Assembly: GCA_017998475.1 (NCBI GenBank)
Contig: JAGODA010000018.1
Location: forward strand, 1-19,162
Direction: 5' to 3'
Source of the DNA: Spirochaetota bacterium
Lineage (GTDB): Bacteria > Spirochaetota > UBA4802 > UBA5368
DNA length: 19,162 nt
The translations under genes were made by a program, and so were the position numbers. This document shows, one piece after another, positions 1-7,833 of the stretch (position 1 is its first letter; every line of letters starts with the position of its first letter). The notes below the pieces were generated by a model. The model was not told the DNA's origin. It was given only the letters and a program-made list of their open reading frames with translations, and searched no databases.

Positions 1-801
1 TCGCCGGACGAGCTCGCGCTTCTGTTCGATTCGTTCAACAAGATGATACGCCAGCTTGAGGCCAGCAGGAAGGCACAGTTTCACACGCAGAAGCTGGAGG
101 CGTGGCGGGACGTTGCGCGCAAACTGGTGCACGAGATCAAGAATCCGCTTACGCCGATCCGGCTCTCGGCCGAGCGCATCCAGCGCCGGTTTCGCGAATC
201 GCACCCCGATATAGGGAATATCGTCCTTACCGGAACGGATACCATTATCGAGGAGGTTAACGTGCTCATGGCGCTGCTCGGCGAGTTCTCCCGCTTCGCG
301 AGGCTCCCCGAGATGAAACCGGAAACGGTCGATCTGAACCCGATTGTTGAAAGCTGTGTCAACTTCTTCCACGGCCACGAGCGCGTGTCATTTCATCTCG
401 ATCTGGATGAGAGCCTGCCGAAGGTGGTTCTTGACAAATCGCTCCTGCGTCAGGCGCTGACAAACATCATTCAGAACTCGATTGACGCGGTGGGCGACCA
501 GGGCGCTATATACATCAGAACATCGCTCAGGAACCGATCGGGATCGCTGGCGGCGATCATACAGATACGCGACGATGGAATCGGCATAGCCGAGGAGGAC
601 ATCGATCACATATTCGAACCCACGTTTTCGAGGAAGCCGCACGGCACCGGTCTGGGGCTTACCATAGTTGAAAAGATTGTCCTGGAGCACCACGGAGCCA
701 TACACTGTCGCTCGAAGCCGGGCGAGGGCACGGAGTTTATCATCGAACTTCCCATACAAGAGGCGGGTACGCGTACGGATGGCGACAATACTGATAGTTG
801 A
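1..801 (+). CDS. ntrY: NtrY-type sensor histidine kinase, 3' part (5' end outside window)
   Basis: The open frame enters from the left edge and ends at TGA 799-801, giving the last 266 residues of a membrane sensor kinase that would phosphorylate the response regulator encoded next. The first ~20 residues (DELALLFDSFNKMIRQLE) look like the end of a HAMP linker. The HisKA box follows, with phospho-acceptor His at bases 130-132 in LVHEIKNPLTPIRL, the NtrY-style H-box. The ATPase domain has an N-box (NIIQNSIDAV), G1 (DDGIGIAEED), an F-box and G2 (GTGLGLTIVEK), so the catalytic core is complete. HAMP runs almost straight into HisKA, leaving no room for the PAS domain usual in NtrY. The gene overlaps the regulator by 23 bp, so the two are probably translationally coupled. 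NtrY assignment rests on H-box similarity and the NtrX partner; the input signal cannot be inferred because the sensor half is missing. Confidence 0.88.
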   Translation, partial: SPDELALLFDSFNKMIRQLEASRKAQFHTQKLEAWRDVARKLVHEIKNPLTPIRLSAERIQRRFRESHPDIGNIVLTGTDTIIEEVNVLMALLGEFSRFARLPEMKPETVDLNPIVESCVNFFHGHERVSFHLDLDESLPKVVLDKSLLRQALTNIIQNSIDAVGDQGAIYIRTSLRNRSGSLAAIIQIRDDGIGIAEEDIDHIFEPTFSRKPHGTGLGLTIVEKIVLEHHGAIHCRSKPGEGTEFIIELPIQEAGTRTDGDNTDS

Positions 802-2143
802 CGACGAGAGCAACATAATCAAGACCCTGACAGGCATCCTTCAGGATGAGGGCCATGTCGTCCATTCCAGTATGGACGGCAAGGGGGCCCTCGACTTCCT
901 GGCGAAAAACCAGGTCGATCTGGTAATCCTGGACGTCTGGCTTCCCGATATCGACGGGATCGAGGTCCTCGGCCGTATCAAGAGGATGAACACCGACGCG
1001 GCGGTTATCATGATCTCCGGTCACGGTTCGATCGACATCGCCGTGAAATCGACGAAGATGGGGGCGTTTGATTTCCTCGAAAAACCGCCCTCCATGGAGC
1101 GCGTGCTGACCACCCTGGCGAACGCGCTCGAGCAGCTCCGTCTGCGCAGGGAGAACATCAAGCTTCGCCGGGAGGTGCTGCAGGAGGACGAGATGATCGG
1201 CGAATCGCCGCAGATCGCCGAGATCCGCCGCATCATCGAGACCGCCGCCGCGACAAACGCGCGGGTATTCATCACCGGAGACAACGGCACGGGCAAGGAG
1301 CTGGTCGCCAGGGCCATCTTCCGCACGTCGAGACGCTCGGACAGGCCGTTCATCAAGGTTAACTGCGCGGCGATTCCCGACGAGCTTATCGAGAGCGAGC
1401 TCTTCGGTCACGAGAAGGGCTCGTTCACGGGGGCGCTCGGGCGCAGGCTCGGCAAGTTCGAGCTGGCGAACGGCGGCACCATCTTTCTCGACGAGATCTG
1501 CGACATGAGCGCGAGCGCGCAGGCGAAGGTTCTGCGCGTGCTGCAGGAGCAGCAGTTCGAGCGTGTCGGGGGGAGCGAGACCATCACGGTTGATGTGAGG
1601 GTCATCTCCGCCACGAACATCGACGTGCAGAAGGCGATAGAGGAGGGCCGGTTCAGGGAGGACCTCTTTTACCGGCTCAACGTCATTCCCATACGGGTGC
1701 CGTCGCTTTCCGAGAGGCGCGAGGACATTCCTCTCCTGGCCCGGTACTTTTTCGACCGCTTTCTCAAGGAACACGGTCTTGGGACCAAGGACATATCGGA
1801 GGACGGCATGCGCTTTCTCGCCGAGCGTCCCTGGCCCGGCAACATCCGGGAGCTCAAGAACGTCATCGAGCGCGTTTCGATCATGGTGCAGAAGGAGGTC
1901 ATCGGCGCCGATGACATCCGACAGAACCTCGAGCCCCGTTCGGAGAGGGACCAAACGGTTGCCGGAGACATCTCCCCCCTGAAATCCGCCCGGGAGGACT
2001 TCGAACGCCAGTACATCATCCGCGCGCTGATCGCAAACGACAAAAACGTCACCCTTACGGCGAAGGAACTGGGGATCGAGCGGACGAACCTGCACCGTAA
2101 GATCAAACAGTTCGACATCGACCTGGACAGCCTGGGCTCCTGA
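779..2143 (+). CDS. ntrX: NtrX-type sigma-54-dependent response regulator
   Basis: A 454-residue response regulator that activates sigma-54 promoters when phosphorylated. The receiver domain (1-120) has the acidic pair D8-D9, phospho-acceptor D52 (LVILDVWLPDIDG), S80 and K102. The AAA+ domain (about 140-370) has Walker A GDNGTGKE (G167-K173), the sigma-54 contact loop GSFTGA (214-219) and Walker B GGTIFLDEI. The C-terminus is a Fis-type helix-turn-helix (LTAKELGIERTNLHRKIKQF). All parts needed for sigma-54 activation are present and the length is normal for NtrX. I chose ATG 779 because it places the receiver at residue 1 in the usual way and AAGAGG lies 15 nt upstream; a longer frame back to 668 only adds antiparallel-looking sequence inside the kinase gene. 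Downstream is an 81-nt gap with at most a 4-bp hairpin. In other bacteria NtrYX controls nitrogen, redox or envelope genes; the target here is unknown. Confidence 0.92.
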   Translation: MATILIVDDESNIIKTLTGILQDEGHVVHSSMDGKGALDFLAKNQVDLVILDVWLPDIDGIEVLGRIKRMNTDAAVIMISGHGSIDIAVKSTKMGAFDFLEKPPSMERVLTTLANALEQLRLRRENIKLRREVLQEDEMIGESPQIAEIRRIIETAAATNARVFITGDNGTGKELVARAIFRTSRRSDRPFIKVNCAAIPDELIESELFGHEKGSFTGALGRRLGKFELANGGTIFLDEICDMSASAQAKVLRVLQEQQFERVGGSETITVDVRVISATNIDVQKAIEEGRFREDLFYRLNVIPIRVPSLSERREDIPLLARYFFDRFLKEHGLGTKDISEDGMRFLAERPWPGNIRELKNVIERVSIMVQKEVIGADDIRQNLEPRSERDQTVAGDISPLKSAREDFERQYIIRALIANDKNVTLTAKELGIERTNLHRKIKQFDIDLDSLGS

Positions 2144-2224
2144 AGCGCCGCTTTTTGCTCTTGACAGGCCCCCCTCCGGCGGGTGCCTATTGAGACGGCA
2201 CACGGGCATGAGGCACAGCAGACC

Positions 2225-2875
2225 ATGAACGATACACGTACCGACATAGCGGCACTCCTTCGCGATCCGCGGTTCGCCCGGCGACGTGTCCTCTCGAGGG
2301 ACGAGTCCGAGCGCGCCTTTCTGCGCGATTTCGTTTCTAAGACGCCCGCGGCGGCGGCGCGTTCCGCGAGCGCGGGAACGACCGCCACGACGGAGCGGCC
2401 CGACGGGCGCACGTGCGGCAAATGCGGAAATGTTCGCGACTACAAAGGGCCCGCCGGCACCGGCGAGAACGGCGTAATGCTTATCCTGAATCCTCCGGCT
2501 ATGGTGAGCGGCCTGGAGCGGCGCAAATACCGCGACGAGGCCACAACCCTGATGAAAAAGATGATGGAATCCATCGGTGTCGATATCCGTAAATGCCACA
2601 TCACGAGCCTTATCAAGTGCGAACCCGCCGATCCTTCGCTGAGCCCGGGCGGCATGTTCGCCAACTGCGAGCCCATTCTGGACTCGGAGATCGCGAGGGT
2701 CGCCCCGCGCGTCGCGATCGTGATGGGCGACATGCGGCCTCTCAAACGCCTCAGGGATCGTCATGCCGGCGTCGCCTGGTTCGCGCTTGACCATCCGATC
2801 GCGCTTATCAACAATCCCGACCTCAAACGGGGTGCCTGGAACACCCTGAAGCTGGCGAGGGAGGCACTTGGCTGA
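2225..2875 (+). CDS. uracil-DNA glycosylase family 4-like iron-sulfur protein with altered catalytic motif
   Basis: A 216-residue protein with the family 4 UDG layout but key differences. Four Cys match the 4Fe-4S ligands of the family: C64 and C67 (CGKC), C132 (SLIKCEP) and C148 (FANCEP). The C-terminal motif is partly kept (LDHPIALI, H190-P191), followed by the usual K..W..L helix. The normal motif 1, GEAPG with a following acidic residue, reads ILNPPAM here, and the downstream G-PFVG-AG stretch is missing, so ordinary uracil excision is doubtful. Residues 38-60 are an Ala/Thr/Ser-rich linker after a ~35-residue N-terminal helix region. I prefer ATG 2225, with GAGG 11 nt upstream; a GTG at 2183 in the same frame would add 14 residues. 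The stop overlaps the priA start, suggesting a joint DNA repair/replication role. It could be a damage-specific glycosylase, a non-catalytic DNA-binding protein or an enzyme with changed chemistry. Confidence 0.72.
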   Translation: MNDTRTDIAALLRDPRFARRRVLSRDESERAFLRDFVSKTPAAAARSASAGTTATTERPDGRTCGKCGNVRDYKGPAGTGENGVMLILNPPAMVSGLERRKYRDEATTLMKKMMESIGVDIRKCHITSLIKCEPADPSLSPGGMFANCEPILDSEIARVAPRVAIVMGDMRPLKRLRDRHAGVAWFALDHPIALINNPDLKRGAWNTLKLAREALG

Positions 2876-4859
2876 GAACACTCCCGCTCCCGTGCGATCC
2901 GGCGCGTTCGCGGACGTATGCGTCGGCCTTCCGGTCGAAGGGACATTCACATACGCCCTTCCCGAAGGCGCCGATGTCGCGGTCCACTCGCGCGTGAAGG
3001 TGGATTTCGGGGGAAGAATCGTAACGGCCTTCGTCCTCGCGGTGCACGACAATCCTCCCTCCGGATTCGCCGTGAAGGAAGTCCGCTCGGTGATCGACGA
3101 GGTCCCGATCTTCGACGGGCGCCTGCTCGACTGCGCGCGTTTCGTTTCCGAAAACTATTTCGGTTCGCTCGGAGAGGCCCTCGCCATGGCGCTTCCCACG
3201 GGAGAGCGCCCGTCGAAGCGCTATCGCCATCCCTTCGGGCCGGCCATAGGCCGCCCGTTCACGCTTACGGAGGAACAGCGAGCGGTGCGCGACGCCGTCC
3301 TCTCGGACCACGGGGGGGGAGGCTCCTTCCATCTGCTGCACGGCATCACCGGCAGCGGGGAAACCGAGGTCTACATGGAGGTCGCGCGCCGGCTTATGGA
3401 TGCCGGCGGCTCGGTCATTTACCTGGTGCCCGAGATATCACTGTCGTCGCAGATCTTCGAGCGGCTGCACGATGTGTTCGGCGAGGAGCTCATAGTCTAC
3501 CACAGCCGCCTCACCGCGCAGCAGCGTTTGTACAATTGGATGCGTTTCTACGCGGGCGAGGCCCGGATCGCCGTGGGAACGCGCTCCGCGGTGTTTCTCC
3601 AGTGCCCGCGGCTGGGCGCCATAATCATCGACGAGGAGCACGACGGCTCGTACAAGGAACACTCGACCCCCCGGTATAACGCGCGGGGCGTGGCGTTCTA
3701 CCGGTGCCGGGAAGAGGGCGCGCTTCTCCTTATGGGCTCGGCCACGCCTTCGGTCGAGTCGCTGTACGCCGCCGAGCGGGGCAGGATGAAGCTCCACGAG
3801 CTCGGAGAGCGATACGGAAACGCGGTGCTCCCCGACATCGAGATCGTCCGTCTGCGTTCGGCGCGTCCGGAGGCGATGCTCTCGACGCCCCTCAAGCTCC
3901 ACACGAAGCGGGCCGTCGATTCGGGACTTCAGGCGATATACCTCCTCAACAGGCGCGGTTTCGCCCCGTTCGTCATCTGCGGGGAATGCTCCGCGGTGCT
4001 CGAATGCCCGCGGTGCAGTATCAGCCTCAATTACCACAGCGACGGGAGCGTGCTCTGCCACTACTGCGGGCACCAGCGCCGTGTCCCCGAAACGTGCCCC
4101 TCCTGCGGCGCGGAGCGGCTCGAGAAGGTGGGGGCCGGGACCCAGCGCGTCGAGGAGATCATCGCGGACACCTTTCACGGGAGCCGCATTTTCAGGCTGG
4201 ACCAGGACAGTTCGCGTAAAAAGGACGCGGTCTTCGAGCTGACGGAAAAGATGCGCTCCGGCGAGATCGACATTCTGCTCGGCACGCAGATGGTAGCCAA
4301 GGGCTTCGATTTCCCGAAGGTCGCCGTCGTCGGCGTGGTGCTGGCCGACATCGGGCTTAATTTTCCGGATTTCCGCGCCTCCGAGCGCGTCTTCTCGCTC
4401 CTGTTGCAGGTGGCCGGCCGGGGGGGGCGGGGAGATGTGCCCGGACGGGTCATAATTCAGACGCTAAACGACGAGCACTATATTTTCGGATTCCTGAAGA
4501 ATCACGATTACCACGGTTTTTACCGCCACGAGCTCGCCGTGCGCCGCGCGCTCGCGTATCCTCCGTTTTCACGCATAACGCGGATACTGGCGCGGGGCGG
4601 CGACGAGCCCTCGGTCGAGGAAACCATCGCGCGGATCGCCGCGGCCGTGCGCCGCGAACTGGGCGGCGTGGAGGGCGCGACGGTCCTGGGGCCGGCCAGG
4701 GCGCCGCTGGGCCGCATCGGCGGCAACTTCCGGCACCACCTTATAATCAAGGCGCGCGATACGCACTCCGTACGCCCGGCGCTGCGCCGCGCCTCGGCGG
4801 AGAAGCTCCCCCGGGGCGTCTACCTGGAAATCGACGTGGATCCCTTCGACATGCTCTGA
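2868..4859 (+). CDS. priA: primosomal protein N' (PriA), replication restart helicase, Walker A variant
   Basis: A 663-residue PriA homologue, the protein that recognises stalled forks and loads the replicative helicase. An N-terminal 3'-end-binding domain (about 8-110) is followed almost directly by the helicase (LTEEQ near 129), so the winged-helix domain between them in E. coli PriA (732 aa) appears absent. Helicase motifs include DEEHD (255-259), GSATPS, LLGTQMVAKG and QVAGRGGRG (from Q514). Eight zinc-binding cysteines are intact in four pairs between C371 and C413. Walker A reads GITGSGET: residue 165 is Glu (GAA, 3360-3362) instead of the ATP-binding Lys. Motif VI has Gly519 where Ala is usual. 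The chosen start is TTG 2868, which overlaps the previous stop by 8 bp and follows GAGGGAGG closely; GTG 2892 is an alternative. Its 3' end overlaps the convergent VKOR-DsbA gene by 40 bp. Identity is secure; ATPase activity is in doubt. Confidence 0.93.
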   Translation: MAENTPAPVRSGAFADVCVGLPVEGTFTYALPEGADVAVHSRVKVDFGGRIVTAFVLAVHDNPPSGFAVKEVRSVIDEVPIFDGRLLDCARFVSENYFGSLGEALAMALPTGERPSKRYRHPFGPAIGRPFTLTEEQRAVRDAVLSDHGGGGSFHLLHGITGSGETEVYMEVARRLMDAGGSVIYLVPEISLSSQIFERLHDVFGEELIVYHSRLTAQQRLYNWMRFYAGEARIAVGTRSAVFLQCPRLGAIIIDEEHDGSYKEHSTPRYNARGVAFYRCREEGALLLMGSATPSVESLYAAERGRMKLHELGERYGNAVLPDIEIVRLRSARPEAMLSTPLKLHTKRAVDSGLQAIYLLNRRGFAPFVICGECSAVLECPRCSISLNYHSDGSVLCHYCGHQRRVPETCPSCGAERLEKVGAGTQRVEEIIADTFHGSRIFRLDQDSSRKKDAVFELTEKMRSGEIDILLGTQMVAKGFDFPKVAVVGVVLADIGLNFPDFRASERVFSLLLQVAGRGGRGDVPGRVIIQTLNDEHYIFGFLKNHDYHGFYRHELAVRRALAYPPFSRITRILARGGDEPSVEETIARIAAAVRRELGGVEGATVLGPARAPLGRIGGNFRHHLIIKARDTHSVRPALRRASAEKLPRGVYLEIDVDPFDML

Positions 4860-6085
4860 CCGGCCTCTGCCGCGGCGCTCTTCCGGCTCAACTCGCGTTG
4901 GACGATGGCCGAGAGTATCTCCGCCGGCGGCACTCCCTCGATCTTCCTCCCTCCGATTATAATGGTCGGTGTGGCGCGGACACCGAGCCTTCCGGCAAGA
5001 GCGGTGTCCCGGGCCAGGATGCCGCTCGTTTCCGGCGATTCCATCGAACCGGCGAAGGCCCCGGCGTCCATCAGGCCCGCCGCGATGCCGGTGGCTGTCG
5101 CCGGAGAGTAGTCGTGCCTGATCCTCTCGAAACCCCCGAAATGAGCCAGGAAATACTCCCTGAAAACACCGAGCCTGGACGCGGCGATCATCGCGCGCGA
5201 CGCTGCGCAGGAGCCGGGGTAGCGGGTCGATTTTACTGATGGGTTGCACGAACGGTCCAGAGGGTAGTGATAGTAGGCCACGCGGATACGGCCCCGGTGG
5301 CGTGCGAAGAGCTCTTTCTCCACCTGGTAAAACTGGTAGCATGCCCCGCAAAGAAAATCCGTAAAGACGGAGATGGTGAGCTCCCCGCCTCCGAGGGTGA
5401 GCGGGCTTTCGGGGAGCGAGCTCACCTCGACCGGACTCGTATAGAAGGCGTTGACATGTTCGGCGATCTCTCTTTCCGGAAGCCTCGCCCTCCCGGCGGC
5501 GGATTTCATCATACCGCCGGCGGAGAATACTGCGACGAACAGCAGGAACGCGAACAGGATAAAGAGCGAGAACACGGCGCGGCCGTCCGCCGTGCCGGGT
5601 GTTTCCCGCAGCCTCCGGTATGCTCCGCGCGCTTCCGGTCCCTCGGCGCGGCCCGTTTCGCGAAAGAGCGCATACAGCGCGGCGGCCGCGAGCAGATTGA
5701 CGGCGTAGGTCGCGATACAGAGTGTGCAGAAGAGCCCGGTTTTTAACAGAAGAGCCGCGAGCACGACGTCCGCCGCCAGCGCCAGCAGGGCGGCCGGTAA
5801 AAGGACAGCGGCGGCGTCACTACGGTAACGGCCGCCCGCGTAATCGGCGACCAGCACCGTGAACAGCATGAAAAGATAGTAAAACAGCCCATAAAGCGCG
5901 ACGGGGGCGCCGAAGAGTACGGAATAGGGGGAAAGACCCAGGGCCCGGCAGGGATTGTCCAGATCGTCGCCGCAGGCCACTATGCGCTCCTGGATGCCCG
6001 GATGGTAATGGTCTACGAGGAGTATCCCCGACAGGACGGCCCCCGCGATGAACAGCGCCACGAGTACGATCGAGTATTTTCTCAT
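4820..6085 (-). CDS. VKOR-DsbA fusion: membrane quinone-linked disulfide oxidoreductase
   Basis: A 421-residue fusion of a vitamin K epoxide reductase-like membrane domain with a thioredoxin-fold DsbA-like domain, expected to make and recycle disulfide bonds in exported proteins using quinone. The VKOR part has about five membrane segments (5-24, 52-80, 92-118, 120-141, 172-189), a loop pair C38/C46 and the quinone-proximal CTLC (C120/C123). The thioredoxin part (about 230-400) has CGAC (C246/C249) and the cis-Pro loop ATPT (P373). An additional pair, C280 and C293, sits in YPLDRSCN...YPGSC, a pattern I recognise from related fusions. The charged tail after 400 looks disordered. The ATG overlaps the upstream stop as ATGA, so translation is coupled to the DUF1285 gene. 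The TAG stop lies inside the 3' end of priA, a 40-bp convergent overlap with no visible terminator. Confidence 0.9.
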   Translation of the reverse strand: MRKYSIVLVALFIAGAVLSGILLVDHYHPGIQERIVACGDDLDNPCRALGLSPYSVLFGAPVALYGLFYYLFMLFTVLVADYAGGRYRSDAAAVLLPAALLALAADVVLAALLLKTGLFCTLCIATYAVNLLAAAALYALFRETGRAEGPEARGAYRRLRETPGTADGRAVFSLFILFAFLLFVAVFSAGGMMKSAAGRARLPEREIAEHVNAFYTSPVEVSSLPESPLTLGGGELTISVFTDFLCGACYQFYQVEKELFARHRGRIRVAYYHYPLDRSCNPSVKSTRYPGSCAASRAMIAASRLGVFREYFLAHFGGFERIRHDYSPATATGIAAGLMDAGAFAGSMESPETSGILARDTALAGRLGVRATPTIIIGGRKIEGVPPAEILSAIVQRELSRKSAAAEAGQSMSKGSTSISR

Positions 6086-6600
6086 TCCTGGTCCAGGGCC
6101 TCCACTTTTTCCGTGAGTACGATCCGCTGTCCGCGCAGCGTTATATAAAATGTATCCTCGCTCTCCTCCAGGCGCTCGAGTATCTGGAACGAAGGCGAAC
6201 GTTTGAACTTCGCCTGGAGCCTGCCGTTTTTCACCCGGCAGTACAGGCCGCCCGACCGGCGATATCCCAGGCCGCCGAGATCGAGCTCCTCTTCAACGCC
6301 GGTAGTCGGCATGACGAACACGCGTTCGAATTCTCCGAAACCCTCGAAACGCACACCCGTTATGAATACGGGCGCGTCCTCGACGATTATGGGGTGAACG
6401 AATGGGCCGTATCGGATTACGAACACGCCATCGGCGGTCACGTCGACGCACCGGTTGAAGAAATCGATGATGCGCTGGTTGACGAAGGGCTCCCCCGCGT
6501 GGAGCCAGGTGCCCTCCGCGTCGATGCGGATCTCCTCGAGTTCTCCCGTTTCGAAGAGCTCCCGTATGTATTCCGGTATCTCGGCGTAATCGTCGCTCAT
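6082..6600 (-). CDS. DUF1285 domain-containing protein
   Basis: A 172-residue soluble acidic protein without a signal peptide or membrane segment. The pattern WLHAGEPFVNQRIIDFF, then a segment ending VHPIIVEDAPVFITGVRF, then a beta-rich second half, matches what I know of DUF1285 (a small two-domain fold of unknown function). No catalytic motif is obvious. ATG 6600 is supported by GGAGG six nt upstream. It sits 67 nt downstream of the dGTPase gene, without a terminator between, and shares ATGA with the VKOR-DsbA gene. This makes it likely part of the ribH-nusB operon. The tight coupling to a disulfide-forming enzyme may be functional or incidental. Confidence 0.72.
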   Translation of the reverse strand: MSDDYAEIPEYIRELFETGELEEIRIDAEGTWLHAGEPFVNQRIIDFFNRCVDVTADGVFVIRYGPFVHPIIVEDAPVFITGVRFEGFGEFERVFVMPTTGVEEELDLGGLGYRRSGGLYCRVKNGRLQAKFKRSPSFQILERLEESEDTFYITLRGQRIVLTEKVEALDQE

Positions 6601-6667
6601 CGGTATCCTCCGGTCGCTGTGCCTCGCTATCGGTTAACGGAAGATGCGCGCGCGGTCCGGTGTTCCC

Positions 6668-7825
6668 CTACACACGGAACATCGGGTCCGTAAGTTTCTG
6701 GTGTTCCTCGAGAGCGTAGCGGTCTGTCATCCCGGCGATGTAATCGGAAATGGTCTGGCGGAGGCCGTCGCTTTCGATACGGTTGAAATAGCTTTCGGGC
6801 AGCGCGTTCGGGTGCTCGAAGTACAGGGTGAACAGGTCGTTGATGACCTTCTGCGCCTTTATGCTCATCCGCACCACGCGGTAATGGCGGTACAGGTTTT
6901 TTCGCAGGAATTCCTTGAGCTCGCGGTTGGCCCGCTCGATCTCCCCGCTGAAACCGACCGCCTTGCACGACGCGGCCCGGATGTCGTCGTAGGTCCGGAT
7001 TCCCATACTCTCGATGGTCGAACGCGTGGCGTCGATGAGATCGGACACCAGGAGGTCGATGATCGTCCGTATGACGGCGCTCACCAGGAGTTTTCTTCCC
7101 CCGGGAAGCGAGCCCTCCCCTCCGCGCCGCGCCACGGCCAGCTCCCATATCGAAAGCCGGCGCACCTCGTCCAGGTCCAGAAGTCCGGAGGTGAGGCCGT
7201 CGTCGATGTCGTGGTTGTTGTAGGCGATCTCGTCGGCGTAATCGATGATCTGCGCTTCGAGCGAGGGTTGTTCCGCCGGGGCGTAGTCGGACGATTCGGG
7301 ATGGTCGTAGCAGGACGAGTGCTTGATGATGCCCTCACGCGTCTCCCAGGTCAGATTGAGGCCGTGGAAGTCCGCGTAGCGCTCCTCGAGCTTCTCGACC
7401 ACGCGCAGGCTCTGCCGGTTGTGCTCGAAACCGCCGTGGCCCGCCATGAGGTCGTTGAGCGCGCGCTCCCCGGAGTGCCCGAAGGGGGTGTGCCCCAGGT
7501 CGTGCGCCAGAGCGACCGCCTCGGCGAGGTCCTCGTTCAGCCTGAGAGCGCGCGCGATCGAGCGGGCGATCTGCGCCACCTCGATGGTGTGGGTCAGCCT
7601 GGTGCGGTAATGGTCGCCCTCGTGGTTCACGAAGACCTGGGTCTTGTACTCCAGGCGCCTGAACGCGCGGGAGTGTATGATGCGCTCGCGGTCGCGCTGG
7701 AACTCGGTGCGGTAGGGGTGAGGCGGATCGGGATACTGCCTGCCGCGTGAACGGCCGGAACGCGCCGCCCAGGGCGCGAGCAGCGAATCCTCCATCTCCT
7801 CGAGGTAGGCGCGGTGCGGGTTCAT
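6668..7825 (-). CDS. dgt: dGTPase-like HD-domain deoxynucleoside triphosphate triphosphohydrolase
   Basis: A 385-residue HD-superfamily hydrolase that would cleave dNTPs into nucleoside and tripolyphosphate and so tune the dNTP pool. The N-terminal part has the family signature RTEFQRDRERIIHSRAFRRL and KTQVF. Metal-binding residues are H79 (RLTHTIEVAQ), H108-D109 (ALAHDLGHTPFGHSGE) and the Asp of DYADEIAYNNHDIDDG (D198). FEHNRQSLRVVE is also a conserved family element. The length agrees with the shorter dGTPase class rather than the 505-residue E. coli Dgt. I chose ATG 7825, 8 nt after the TPR stop, with GGTGAG upstream; GTG 7837, which overlaps that stop as GTGA, would add four residues. The frame stays open far upstream, but that region is the TPR gene read in another frame. 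Substrate preference cannot be told from sequence. Confidence 0.93.
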   Translation of the reverse strand: MNPHRAYLEEMEDSLLAPWAARSGRSRGRQYPDPPHPYRTEFQRDRERIIHSRAFRRLEYKTQVFVNHEGDHYRTRLTHTIEVAQIARSIARALRLNEDLAEAVALAHDLGHTPFGHSGERALNDLMAGHGGFEHNRQSLRVVEKLEERYADFHGLNLTWETREGIIKHSSCYDHPESSDYAPAEQPSLEAQIIDYADEIAYNNHDIDDGLTSGLLDLDEVRRLSIWELAVARRGGEGSLPGGRKLLVSAVIRTIIDLLVSDLIDATRSTIESMGIRTYDDIRAASCKAVGFSGEIERANRELKEFLRKNLYRHYRVVRMSIKAQKVINDLFTLYFEHPNALPESYFNRIESDGLRQTISDYIAGMTDRYALEEHQKLTDPMFRV

Positions 7826-7833
7826 CACAGAGC

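Noticed and set aside
2144..2224. Perfect TTGACA (2161-2166) as a promoter for the UDG homologue and priA, and AAGC/GCTT with T5 as an ntrX terminator
   Set aside because: No acceptable -10 box lies 16-18 nt downstream, and the hairpin has only four base pairs.
740..3052. 770-codon minus-strand frame opposite ntrX, the UDG homologue and priA start
   Set aside because: Same explanation: the plus-strand genes carry complete family motifs and this frame has none.
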